Below are positions 33,171-44,555 of a DNA stretch of 64,000 bases, one piece after another. Source of the stretch: Lepiota brunneoincarnata (taxonomy: Eukaryota; Basidiomycota; Agaricomycetes; Agaricales; Agaricaceae); NCBI GenBank assembly GCA_023014365.1, contig JAEBUN010000003.1, positions 2,356,001-2,420,000 on the forward strand, written 5' to 3'. The notes beneath the pieces were generated by a model. The model had not been told where the DNA came from, did not search any database, and worked only from the letters and a program-made list of their open reading frames with translations. Position 1 is the stretch's first letter. Each line of letters begins with the position of its first letter. The position numbers and the translations under genes are program-made.

Positions 33171-35922
33171 ATGGCAGGGCAAGTCTCCATCATGAATGGT
33201 GACACTTTCTATTCACCCAACAGCCAGCGCAATCTCCTGCTGGTGGAGGACAATACAATTGAGGGCTTTCATACATTTGTGCTAGGTGCCTCGACAGCCA
33301 ACAATTTCCAACAACCTGCAATGGTGGACTGCACAAACAGAGTGGTTCGAGCTGTGTCCCCACCATACCCATGGCTTACAGCAGTGTATTGGTAGAGTCA
33401 TTGGCTCACATCCCACAGAAATTTACCCATACAGGTTTGGATGGATTTAGTTTGCCAGAACAGGTTGTTTCACAGTGGCTAGCAATTGAGAACAGTCTGG
33501 ATGAAATCACATGAATTCTGAAGACCGAGAATGGCCTGAGTTTTCTCTGCCCATTTGCCCCTTCTAGTTTTGGGTATCACCAAAAACACAGCATGGAATC
33601 ACGTGCACAGCATCTTGCTACCAAAGTCTGTGACTGGTTTAGTATATGGTTGGGCTTACTCCACTGGCAAATCCACAAGATCATAGATCCTGGCTATTAT
33701 GAGAGAATCACACCCATGAAATGGGTTGTTCAGGTCGCAATGGTGTGCAAGTTCAATCGGGCACTGCTGGATAGTCTCTGAACAGCACCACTGTTGCAGA
33801 GATACTGGGACATAAACCGAGCAGGTGTGATTCTCCATCTCCTACCCCAGCCATCACAGCCAAGCCCTGCCTATTTCATGAATATCAATGTTCCTGTATG
33901 GTACCATTGGAGTCCTATAACAGATCCATTGTATCCTGCACCTAGTGCCCACAAACTTCAACTGGCAACCACTTGGATTGCAAAGACACCTCACTTCCCT
34001 GCTACTAGCCACCAGCCACTCATCACATTTTCTGATGTACCCTGTGAACGGCCACTCCCATCTTCCAAATTTGACACCAGTGATGAGTTTCCGCCATGGG
34101 AACCAGACTCTTTTCAACTGCAACCACCAGATGAAAATTACGATATGTCAATTGATGAGCCCACAGATGGATGCTCACCAGACATACATGTATATCTCAC
34201 CAAAGGAGGAATGGTGAGGATGGAGTCCACCAGGTTTGGGAGAACATTTTGGGAACCATTCTTTCAAGAGTGTGCAGCTGCCATTGCCAAGCTGAAAGCA
34301 AGAGGGACCACACTGGATCATCAAAAATGGGAGAACTGAGAGAGGAACCTACCCACTACCAGTGCACCTGTCTTTGTCTGGGATTGGGATTTTGATGATC
34401 CCACCAAGTTTACACGACAACTTGTGAGGAGAGATGAGCAAGAGAGTATGCTTGCAGAATATGGCCCAGGGCAGAAACAGTATGATGCTGTTTTCAATGA
34501 GTGGCACTGTTGTACAGAGTGGGGGAAGGATGAGGATAGTAATGATAAAGACATGCATGAGGTCCAGGAGGTTGCTGTGGGCCCAGTTGAGTTGCTTCAG
34601 GAGTGGAGAGACCAAAGTCAGGCTCCTACAAGCATAGCTGAAGTTCCTTGGGGGGAGATATTGGAAGTTGAGCAGGCCACACAACTTGTTCCTGTATCAA
34701 CCCATCTGGTTGACAGTGACCAATTCATGGCTGACAATTTGAGGTGTGCGACTTTGGAGATCCTTTATAACCAGTTTGGCTTCACAGTCCCTGCAGACCT
34801 GAATGAGAATGACACTGTAGTTGGACCTGTGAATGGGAGGAGCTTGATTCACACTTTGGGGATCACATGGATGCCTTTGGAGAGTCCATTTTTCTCCACA
34901 CCACTGGGTCAAAGGTGTTTAAAGTTCCTTGCCTGTTTCTCTGAGAAGCCTCCCCCACAGCCATGTATCCAAGAGTGGGACTTAGCTGACTCTAATCCTT
35001 GCACCTTGATAAACTTGCACCAGTTGAAATACATTCAAGTTGTAGCCAACTCAACTGATCAGATGTACATGTTTGATTTCAGATCAGAGTCCACTGTGCC
35101 CTCAAACCTTACTGTATATACTGCAACAGCTGCTCTCTCCATTTGTAGGATGGGGAGTGACATTAAAGAGAAAGACATTGTGCTGGAGTTGTTTATGGCT
35201 GGGACACGTTTCTGCACACTTCAATCTGCTGCTACCCTCAGGGCCCTTGGCATGGGAGTGCTGCCTCAGGCGGTGTCAGTTCCACTCCATCTGCTAGACC
35301 ACAAGTTCACTAAGATGGACTATGGATTCTACCATCAGCAGTGTCAGATCATTTTGAAACAGCATCGTGGTCAGGCAGCATTGTTGCATGGGGGCTTTGT
35401 TCGCCACATTGCTCTCAACACTATTGGTGTACAGGGTGCTCTATCCAGCCCATCAGGCAAATATCATGATGGTTCACTCATGTATTCTGTTATGGATGAG
35501 GCAGGGAACAGGTTTTTGGATGATGACTTGAGCCAGGATGAATTGGACATAATCTGTGGGTTATATGTCTCATACACAGGTCTGAGTTCTTATTCCATTC
35601 ATATTTAATGTGTTACTGACTACAATCTTCAGGTCAGGGAGAGGACAAAAGAAAACTGTCGTGGTTCCCCTTGACACACCTCTACAAGGGATCAGGTGAA
35701 GATTTGGGATGTTGGTCTGACCGGATGAATGATCTCTACAACAGGCAAGTGGCTTGTGCGATGGGACACTGTGAGGATGAGAAGATGGGATTCCCTTGGA
35801 CTCTGTCAACTTGGCACCAGCAGCTGAGAGGTGCCTCCAAAGGATGACGAGCAATGAAAGTCCTTGAGGAACAATCCAGGGAATTTATCAACAAGTTCAG
35901 TCCCCCTGGTGCCCATTGGTAG
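33171..35922 (+). pseudogene. Decayed member of an uncharacterised, probably Agaricomycete-specific family
   Basis: A protein of about 900 residues can be followed from ATG 33171 to TAG 35920, with a frame break near 33390, four TGA codons (33512, 33779, 34337, 35845) and one spliced intron (35580-35632, GTCTGAG...TACTGAC...CTTCAG) that keeps the frame. Segments include ATKVCDWFSIWLGLLHWQ, LQRYWDINRAGVILHL, VPVWYHWSP, FVWDWDFDDPTKF and, after the intron, KLSWFPLTHLYKGSGEDLG. From memory these resemble a large family of Agaricomycete hypothetical proteins; I know no function. All four TGA codons fit former CGA. A fully repeat-derived origin cannot be excluded. Confidence 0.6.
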
Positions 35923-36900
35923 ATTCATCATGTCATAGTTATGTTTTTTTTTGTTGGCTGGAATAGTGTCATGTAAATACAGAAGTACCTGAAATCACAA
36001 GTCGTTTATTTGAATCTCTACCAGGCAAGCTAAGTTGAACACAAGTTACACATATGCTGAAGTCAATGACTTGACCTATACATCTGTACAGCTGATCCTC
36101 TTAGCTCTATTGTCACTTCCTTGCCATCACCTATGGATCAAGGACGTTGCATCTATAAGATGTTCCATTCACCCCAGAAACAGTGGGGATATCTGTGCAG
36201 CAATTGTGAGAGCATGTGAGAAAATGAGTCAGGTGATGCCCTGATCAATGGGATGTGTTTCCTTCACACATTCCCTTCCACCATCATGATCTTGGTTGTT
36301 AACTGCCTGGAACCTGCTTAATGGACAAGGTAAGTATTTATGAAGGTCAAACTCTCATCTACTGACACTCAACATAGATGTTATCTATGTATCTCAGCCA
36401 TAGAAATTGGATGCCAGTCTGTGGCTATCATCTGAGGATCTCCTCAGATGTAAGTACAGAAACTCATACTGGAACACCCCTTGGGTACCTTCTGAGGATC
36501 CCCTTGGAGGCCAACTGAGAGTTCCCAAACTGCTGTGGGTGATCATTGTGAACAGTGACACATGCTACTCTTTGGGTTGGTGGATGTTAGGCCAGACGTC
36601 CACCTTCACATACCAATCCCTTGTCCATACCCTCCCATTATGTAGAAGCATTCCTTGCAATGAGTAATATAGGCTTGTTAATCTGTCTCATGCATTCCCT
36701 GCATGAGTCACCCTGCATCAGCAGGAAAAGTCCACCAGGCTGTACTATTGTGCATTTTTTCTCTCCACCCTGGTCATGCCTATCCCCTGCACCTGTGGTT
36801 GCAGCCTACAAGTGACATATGCTACAAGACAAAACCATTTGAATGGTTGTGGAAAGACGTCACTCAGAGTGAGTGTTTTAGCAGAGCAAGAATAACTGGG
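35923..36900. other. No recognisable gene
   Basis: Short frames only. The stretch lies between the gene relic and the CACTA transposase relic, and could contain its N-terminal exons or the element terminus, but no CACTA-type inverted end was found. Confidence 0.45.
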
Positions 36901-37997
36901 GCATGCTTCCTTGCTCCCCAACCACCAATACCACTGGATTCCACCTCAGGACCACTGGGGGGGAGACTCCAAAAAGTGGCTGCAATCTAGTTCTGACCAG
37001 GACAGCAGCCATAAGCAGACTAAAGTAGCTCAACCTGAGGTGCACCAACCTCCTGGAATATTTTCTACCTCCCAAGCCAAAATGGACTTCACAGAAACCC
37101 TCCCTGCATTAGAACAAGATGGTGGTGGTAATTTCCTTGAAGTATTGCCATTTATGCACCAGTCAGACAGGTTTGTGGATAGAACCAGGCGCATGAGGGA
37201 GCAGTGATGGGGAAATAGCCACCTGCGAGATGATGGTTCTGGGCCTGCCTGTAGGAATCATAACAACAGTGAAGATGAGGGGTTTGATGGTGTTGTCGGA
37301 GCTGAGCCAAAAGTTTCCCAGCCTGAAGACTACAAGAGTGATGAAGACTGCAAGAGCAATGAAGCCTGTGAGAGCAATGGAATCTACAAGAGCAGTGAAG
37401 ATGGCAGGGTTGACGAAAACAATGGCTTGTTTGCAGGGTCTGAAGCAGCTGGTATTTCCTCTTGGGACATGCTTGAGGAAAACTTCAAGTGTGAAGTGGT
37501 GTCTGCAGCCACAGGTTTGTCCTTGCCCTATGAATCACCTGCCTCACTGACAATACTTCAGATACAAATGCCTTGGGAGATTTGGACCTTAATCTACTTT
37601 GTAGTAGTTATACACTCAAGGTGGAGGACCACATAACTGAGTGCACCTTCAATCGATTCCATAAAGCCTTTTCAGGCAGCAGTCAGGTTAGCCTGAAAAT
37701 GACCAAGAAGCACATTTGATCCCTGTCTGGATTTTGGCCTGTACAATACAGCTGTTGTATAAATAGTTGTGTTTGCTTCGTTGGGCTGTATGAAGACCTT
37801 GCTGAATGCCCCAACTGCAAGGAAATGCAATACACGACTAATGGAAAGCTGCACAAGACATTTGAGTACCTTCCCCTCATCCCTCACCTATGAGCTATGT
37901 CAGCAAACCTCACACACATGAAAAAAAATGCACTATCAGGGAGAACACATTCACAAGCCTGGCATCATTAAGGACATTTTTGATGGTTCCCATTATC

Positions 37998-38707
37998 TGT
38001 TATGATCCGTACTCCTTCTGTATCTGAGGATAACTGGAGACAGCCTTCAATCACTCAACAAGGTGTCCAAGACGGTTGGCCTTGTAGAGCTTAGTGGATC
38101 ACACTCAATGAGATAACAAGGGAACATGCCAAGTTAAGGCAGAGAGGGTTAACAACTGCTGTTAACAAGATTAAAGCTTGAGACTTTAATCTCTACTTGT
38201 ACAGGCCTTATATACCTATGAGATACTATATACTTGTTATAGGTTATTGGGCTGTTCTACTTGTCCTGCACAGTCTTGACCATGATGTGCATCCTAGCTG
38301 ATGGCATCCTACTGTTATTTATATATTACAATGAGTCAGTGTCCTCATTCTCCATTCCACTGCTGTGCGATGTTCCATTGCTTTCCTCTGACTCATAATT
38401 CTCTTCTCCCAATTCTATCTCCATGGATTCTCTTCCATTCTTGTTCTCCATTCTCTCGGTGCTTCCATCTGTATCGGAGGTTGGATCAGTTGATCCATGG
38501 CTATCATCTTCGTCCTCGGGGTATTCCAGAATATCCTCCAGGGTTATCTCCATTCCTGCTTCTCTTGCCAAGTCCTGCATGGCATTGTAATATTCCCCTT
38601 CTTCATCTTCATATTCCTGTGCTCACAACTGGTCTGTGGTTTCCTGTACCCATCTTGTAAAGTCAAATAATTGCTCCTGTTCCTCCCAGTCTGGACTGTT
38701 CATAACA
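37998..38707 (-). mobile_element. W-type solo LTR (710 bp)
   Basis: TGTTATGA...TCATAACA, flanked by TTATC on both sides (37993-37997, 38708-38712). Removing the LTR and one duplication restores the transposase frame across the site. Confidence 0.95.
38326..38703 (-). pseudogene. Acidic U3 ORF, second copy
   Basis: Same frame as in the W 5' LTR. ATG at the LTR edge, then DWEEQEQLFDFTRWVQ, one TGA after TTDQL, then the acidic part ending NEDTDSL. Only one internal stop remains here. Confidence 0.5.
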
Positions 38708-39007
38708 TTATCAGTCCTTACTCAATACTCTCATCCCCAATACAAGTCATCCCATGTACTTTTTCTCTGATGAGCACAATGTTGCCCTTGGTCTTTCAAC
38801 GGATGGCTTTGGCCCATTCAAACAGCATGATAAGACATGCTGGCCCATCCTCCTCATCAACTACAATCTCCCCCCTGAAATATGTTTCCAGAAACAGTAC
38901 TACATTCATGTTGGTACAGTCCCAGGTCCAAAAAAGCCTTGGGATTGGGATTTGTTCTGCTGGCCACTTGCTCAAGAACTCATCCAACTCAAAATGGGTG
39001 TCAAAGC

Positions 39008-39378
39008 TGTTACCCAGGTTAGGGGTTCACTCTTGAGTAGCACGGAGTTCGACACAGGATGTCTATACAGACTTGGTCCTGTCCTACTAAGCGTGACTTG
39101 GAGATGACGGAGCACTATAAGTCCAGCTGGTTATGGCAAAGAGGTATAGGAGGCAAGAACTTTATAACACTAAGATAAGGATACAAGGTATTGTACTGTA
39201 TCCTTATATACCTCTAAGTGTGGCTAATAATCTGGACCAGAGTAACTATGAGTCAGAGATAAGGAACATGAGGTGTATACTAAGAATAGTCCTTCTGATG
39301 CACACTACTGATGGTTTCATAGTGACATGGGAATGTAGATTAAAAATAACTGTCCTTCTGATAAAGCTTCTGATAACA
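39008..39378 (-). repeat. 3' LTR of H (371 bp)
   Basis: TGTTACCCAGG...CTGATAACA, the reverse of the C1 LTR at 41999-42383, with similarity through the TATA and self-primer segment (CACTAAGATAAGG). Confidence 0.92.
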
Positions 39379-39595
39379 TTAGGTCTGTTTCTAGAGTTGT
39401 TTTCCATTACAACTTGTTAGTTTTTTTCCTCCAGATATTCAGCTAGGTAACTTGGCTTGTAGTAGTTGACTTGGGGTTGGTCGGTGGAGTCTGGTTGAGG
39501 GGGAATGACAGGGGAGAAGGTGGGAGTAGGAGTTCTGTGGAGACCGAGTATGGCAGTGGTTTCTGGGGATGGGGGTTGTCCTGGATAGAAGATGT
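39379..39595 (-). other. H sequence between the extra ORF and 3' LTR
   Basis: Matches 49600-49815 of C1 in reverse (for example the stretch reading GAAAACAACTCTAGAAACG in C1). It ends with GATGT, the duplication made by the G insertion. Confidence 0.85.
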
Positions 39596-40059
39596 TGTTA
39601 GGGCAACCTGGGAGGGCTTTGACAGCTTAGGGGGAGCTGAAGAGACACTGCAGGGGTATCCTAAGTCTTATTAATCTGTGAGTTAAGTACAGGACACATA
39701 CCTGCAGGGGTATCCTAAGAGAATAGGATAGAGAAACCCCTGCAGGCGAAACTATATATATATATGACTTATATAATCAATATAAGTTGAACCAAACCTG
39801 GCTGTGGTGTCTGGGTGGTATGCAAAGGGCAATCATGGTTGAAACCAATGTGAGGAGTGAGGGTGGCTGTCTAGGATCTACAGGAATAAAGGAGGGCAGA
39901 AGGAGGTTGAGGAAAGTGTGGAGAGTGAAGGAAAAGGTTTATCTGGTCAATGAGGGGACATCCAGGGTATTTGGACTGTGTATGGGGCTTAGGTGTTTAA
40001 GAGGGGGAATATACAGTGTGTTGGGAGTGTTGCTGGGGTGTTTGGGGTGTCCCCTTACA
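39596..40059 (-). repeat. 3' LTR of G (464 bp)
   Basis: TGTTAGGGCAACC...CCCCTTACA. It contains CTGCAGGGGTATCCTAAG twice, 54 bp apart; the 5' LTR has it once, which accounts exactly for the length difference. The polypurine tract (- strand AGAAGGGGGGGTGGA) adjoins at 40060. Confidence 0.92.
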
Positions 40060-40089
40060 TCCACCCCCCCTTCTAGATCACGGCGACTC

Positions 40090-40345
40090 GATGTGATGGC
40101 TTGGATGGGTCAGGAATGGAATAGAATCAAACTGGAGGGCTCGTATGAAGTGCAGGGCCCTGGGATGTTGCTTGTAGAAATTCTTGATGAGCTTTGGAGC
40201 ACGTACATTGGCGGAGTCTTCCCAGGAGTTGTGTTTGTGGCTGAAACCTTTCCACTTGATCAGAAACTTGAGTTTTTGTCACATGAGCTGGCTGTCTAGG
40301 ATCTCCTCCACCTCCCACTCTTTTTCATCATCAATGACCACCAGG
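40090..40345 (-). pseudogene. Chromodomain of G
   Basis: Reads EWEVEEILDSQL, one TGA, then KLKFLIKWKGFSHKHNSWED, followed by a short tail to just before the polypurine tract. Typical chromovirus C-terminal module. Confidence 0.8.
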
Positions 40346-41560
40346 TCCAGTGGTGGGGGTAGCTGTCAGGTTGGGAATAGGTCGTCCAGCACAAGGGAGA
40401 GTTTCACAATGTTGAACACTGGATGAAGGCATTGCATGGATCGAGGGAGCTTCAGGCGATAAGCGTTGGTGCCAGCTTGTTGTTCTACTTCATAGGGACC
40501 AAACCTGGGGTGGGACAACTTTTTGGATGGTCGGGTGGTTTGGATATCGCTCGCATCTAAGTAAACTCGGTCTCCTGGTTTAAGGATGGGGGCTGGGGTA
40601 CAGCGTTGGTTGTAGTACCTTCGCCATTTCATCCTTGGCACATACTAGGGTGGCCTTGGCTTCTTCCAGTGTCGCTTTCATCCGATCCATGAATTCATTA
40701 ACGGTTTCCAGGTGCGAGGGTTGTTGGTGAGGTTCAAAACCCATTTGGGGGTGTCTACTGGTGTTGAGAAGAAAGGGGGAGTGCTGGGTTGAGGCGTGGA
40801 CATGATTGTTGTGTTGAAACTTGGCTAGGGGGAGGAGGTCCAGCCAGTCATCTTGCCTCTTGTTGACAAAGATTCAAAGGTACTGGTCCAACTCCTGATT
40901 AACCCTCTTGGTCTGACCATCCGCTTGGGGGTGTCATGCAGTTGTGCTTGCTACCTTAATTCCTAGCTTCTGGTAAAGTTCCCTCATGAATTCTGCAACA
41001 AATTGGGGGCCTTGATCTGATACTGCCTGTTTGGGGAGTCCATGCAGTTTCCACACGTTGTGCAGGAATAGTCATGTGGCCCCTTCTGCAGTCACCTGTG
41101 GTGTAGGTAGGGATGAAATGGGCTCGCTTAGAGGCTGAATCGACCACCGTCATCATGGAATCATACCCTGCTGAAGGGGGAAGCTCTACAATGAAGTTGA
41201 TGCTGATGGTAGTCCCAGTGGGATTTGGGGACAGGCAGGGGGTGGAGTTCTCTGGTCAGGAGGTGACGGTGGAGTTTCACTTGGAGGCACAGGTCGCAAG
41301 TGGAGACATACTGACTAATGAAGCAGGACATCTGCAGCCACCAGTAGTTCTGCAAGACCAGTTCAAGCATTTTCCAGCGGCCTGCATGTCCGCCGACCAG
41401 AGAATCGTGACAGAGAGCTACGACGCGGCGTTGGAGGTCACTAGTGTCCGGGATGTAGATCCTGCCTCAGAATAAGAGTAATCCATCTGTCTTTGACCAC
41501 TTGGAAGAGTGTACAGTTCAGGAGGAGGACTCTTTGAGCCAATGAGCTGCCGTTGCCACT
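40346..41560 (-). pseudogene. Integrase of G
   Basis: C-terminal part PSKKLSHPRFGPYEVEQQ (40366-40641), catalytic region around 40900-41160 (VVDSASKRAHFIPT) and the zinc region C-x2-C (CDLCLQVK) near 41290. Broken by several frameshifts and stops. Confidence 0.8.
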
Positions 41561-41998
41561 GCCTCTTCAGTGACTCCTGGAATGATTTCCTGCCCGGATG
41601 TCCTGTAGGAGGGTTTGTTCTTCACCAGTGACTTGAATTCCTTTGAGGGCCTGGATGGCAAACTTCTCTCTAGTCAAGAGAATGATGTCCTCATTGTTGC
41701 AAGCCCCTGAGCCATGGTCTGCACGCTGGGATAGGGCATCCACCTTCCCCATTGATTTACCTGGCCAGTGATGAAGTTCAAAGTCGAAGCAAGACAGAGT
41801 AAGAGACCAGCGAAGCTTGGCGACGGTTGAGTGTCTTTGCCATCATGAAGTACTCTAGATTATGGTGGTCTGACCAGATTTCTACAGTGTGGGGGGCTCC
41901 TTCTAGGAAATGCTGTCACTCTTCAAGTGCCCGGATGATCGCCAACATCTCCTTGTCATGGATCTCATAGTTTCGCTGTGCTTGGTCCAGGGACTTAG
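41561..41998 (-). pseudogene. RNase H C-terminal part of G
   Basis: Includes GKVDALSQRADHGSG near 41740 and the EIHDKEMLAIIRALEEW-like region near 41930-41960. Interrupted at 41998 by C1; the N-terminal part is at 50199-50371. Confidence 0.78.
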
Positions 41999-42383
41999 TG
42001 TTATCAGAATTCCATCAGAAGGACAGTTATTCTTAGCTACATTTCCCATGTCACTATGAAACTATCAGTAGTGTACATCCGAAGGACAATTCTTACCACC
42101 TGCCTCATGTCTCTTATCTCTAACTCATAGTTACCTTGGTCTGGACTATTTTAGTAGGAGTATAGCCACACTTAGAAGTATATAAGGATACAGTACAATA
42201 CCTTGTATCCTTATCTTAGTGTTATAAAGTTCTTGCCTCCTATACCTCTTTGCCATAACCGGCTGGACTTATAGTGCTCCGTCGTCTCCAAGTCACACCT
42301 AGTAGGACAGGACCAAGTCTGTATAGACATCCTGTGTCGAAATGCCGTGCTACTCAAGAGCGAACCCCTAACCCAGGGTAACA
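41999..42383 (+). repeat. 5' LTR of C1 (385 bp)
   Basis: TGTTATCAG...GGGTAACA. Its differences from the 3' LTR are mainly CG versus TG/CA, plus two small indels near the right end. Confidence 0.95.
42179..42223 (+). promoter_or_regulatory. C1 LTR promoter and self-primer sequence
   Basis: TATATAAG at 42179-42186. TTATCTTAGTGTT at 42211-42223, about 30 nt downstream, is the exact complement of the primer-binding site. Confidence 0.72.
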
Positions 42384-42384
42384 A

Positions 42385-42397
42385 AACACTAAGATAA
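42385..42397 (+). other. C1 primer-binding site (self-priming type)
   Basis: AACACTAAGATAA, 1 nt after the LTR, pairs over 13 nt with 42211-42223. Confidence 0.78.
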
Positions 42398-42759
42398 TCT
42401 GCTGCTTATCTCTTGCTTGCCCTCCACTCTGCTCTGCTCTGTCGAACATACTGAATACGTCGAGGTACCCTGGTCATTCAAAACTGACAGTGTGAAAGAA
42501 AACCGCCTCTCTGTGTAGCCATCGCTACGTCCCTCAACCTCTCCCCACCAGAAGACCTGGCTTACCTACTCATTTTTGTTTTCACTTCTACCGCCACCCT
42601 CATCGCCTACCGAATCATCACCCTAGAACTCGAACGTATCACAGTGCCCTTGTCACTGCTGTGTCATCAGATCGTGGAATCTATACTCAGGGATATCCAT
42701 CATTGCAACCCAATTTTTCATTCTTCTAGCGATAATCGATCGCTAGACAACTGCCACCA

Positions 42760-44552
42760 TGCTTCTCAGCCCAAGAAACTCCATCACCTCCTCCCAAATC
42801 GAGAAATAGAATCTCAGGATCAGGAACCCAAAACCTGGATCCCAGAAGAAACCCTATCCCCACTCAGACACCATCCCCATTCTATCCTCCATCCCCGTTT
42901 GACTCGCCTACTCCAAGTACATCAACACGTACAAGAACAAGCTTTGCTGACAAACTAGCAGAACGACAGAGAATACAACACGAAAGAGAATTAAAAAAAC
43001 ACTACAAACAAGAAGAAAGAAGATGCCAACAAGCCGAAGAATACTGTGCCAAAGTAAACCCATTAAACGACTACGAACTCCAAAGACTTAAAAATGCCCT
43101 CAAGCAACCAAGAGGACTTTCCACATCAGAAGAAAACTTACTCACACACCACGAATACGCAGTAAATCAGGGAAAAACTCCCCCACCAGATAACGACTCC
43201 GATGTCTATATAACAGACAACAACCAATCAGATCCCAATCCACAACCACCCGCACTACCCGCACCAATCGCACCCTTAGCCTTACCGGCTCCTCCTCTGT
43301 GACCAACACAACCACCATCACCACCACTGCCACCGCCACCTGGACAATTACAAATAATGGCCGCCACACCTACCCCAAAGGAGCTAGGACTCCTCAAACC
43401 CATCACCTTCAATGGAACTAGAAGACTGTTTGAAGATTGGATCTTCCAATGTGAAGTTTACATGCTCACCAACACAACCACTTACAACACCGATCTCGCT
43501 AGGACTTTATTTGTCCTTTCGACAATGCAATCAGGAGATGCCCAAGCCTGGGCCAGACCTGTACCTCCACAAGAGAAATGCCCAAACTCAACAAGGGCAA
43601 CCCATAGCCATGGAGTCATGGGACAACTTCACTGCTTGGCTTAGAGCTGACTTCACCCCAGCGGACGAACATGCATACGCACACACCCGACTTCAGACCC
43701 TGCACCAAGCAGGCAAACCAATGACCAAGTTCAACGCTCAGTTCAAGGAACTCGTCCGTCAATCCAGACTAAATGAAGATCACACCCTGATCGATCTATA
43801 CCGCAAAGCAATCAATCACCGCATTGCCATGAAGATCGACAAATTGGAAAACCCTCCAACAACTATCGCCTGCTTGGTACACCCAAGCCGATAAACTCAA
43901 CAACAACTTCCGCCGAATCAATGCCCTCTATGGCACCCCTAAAAACATGTTTCCCCAAAGAAACCAGTATCAACCCAACCGTGGACCAAACCGTCCGAAA
44001 CAACAACATGCCCTACGCACAATTCTATCAAAGGAGCAATGCTCCACGTTTCACCCCACTGAGACCCACACGCCATGGAAATAGATCATGTTCGCAATGG
44101 AAGAAGGATTCGAAGATCCTTACCCCAAAATTCCACAACTGGAATACACCGAAGAAGACTCCACACAAGAACTGTTGGAGTTAGATGCCGTTGTCACCGG
44201 ACAACAAATGAAATCATACCAAAATCAGGAATGCTTCCGATGTGGAGCCAAAGATCATTGGGTCAGTAAATGCCCTCAACCACCACCAGCTAGACGCTTC
44301 CCAGGAATGCACACCAACCCTCCTCGCCCTACGAGAACCCCAACTGTCCCTTCCTTGGACAACAAAACACCTCGCCCCAGATTTCCAAACTGGAACGCCC
44401 AACCATCACCGCAACGCAAGTATTCCCTTGCCGTCGCAGAAGTTGCATCTCAGATGCGCCAAATGGTCAATGATCTCAATCCTGAACTTCAACAAGAACT
44501 CCACTCCATGCTAGCCGAGGACCCGGAGATGTGTCCATTCCAGGATTTTTAA
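42760..44552 (+). pseudogene. Gag of C1
   Basis: Basic/acidic N-terminal helix (DKLAERQRIQHERELKKHYK near 42950), a Pro-rich linker, then the capsid-like part KPITFNGTRRLFEDWIFQCE (43395), FTPADEHAYAHTRLQ (43660) and QFKELVRQSRLNEDHTLIDL. The knuckle is CFRCGAKDHWVSKC (44236). Frameshifts lie near 43555, 43890 and 44070, and a TGA near 43301. The true start is uncertain. Ends at TAA 44550. Confidence 0.82.
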
Positions 44553-44555
44553 AAA
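44545..44555 (+). promoter_or_regulatory. Possible -1 frameshift site between gag and pol of C1
   Basis: The gag stop TAA lies in ATTTTTAAAAA, and pol is open in the -1 frame across it (SIPGFLKRNAVD). A P-site TTT could slip back one base with the stop codon in the A site. The context is decayed in H (GATTGTTAA). Confidence 0.4.

Larger units (their letters stand above)
36911..39007 (+). pseudogene. CACTA-type (Tnp2) transposase relic
   Basis: Conserved landmarks in order: KVEDHITECTFNRFHKAF (near 37620), a cysteine motif CCINSCVCFVGLYEDLAECP (37750), FEYLPLIPHL, KDIFDGSHYL directly before the solo LTR, then beyond it ALGLSTDGFGPFKQHDKTCW (38785), LINYNLPPEICF and GPKKPWDWDLFCWPLAQEL. These are the typical Tnp2 blocks of En/Spm-like transposons in Agaricomycetes. 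The N-terminal part has a Glu/Asp/Ser repeat region (37320-37420). It is interrupted by a W-type solo LTR (37998-38707) and cut off at 39008 by element H; the rest would lie beyond the window. Confidence 0.85.

Noticed and set aside
42644..42958. 104-codon frame upstream of C1 gag
   Set aside because: It is out of frame with the gag N-terminal helix; the neighbouring frame with DKLAERQRIQ is the one retained.
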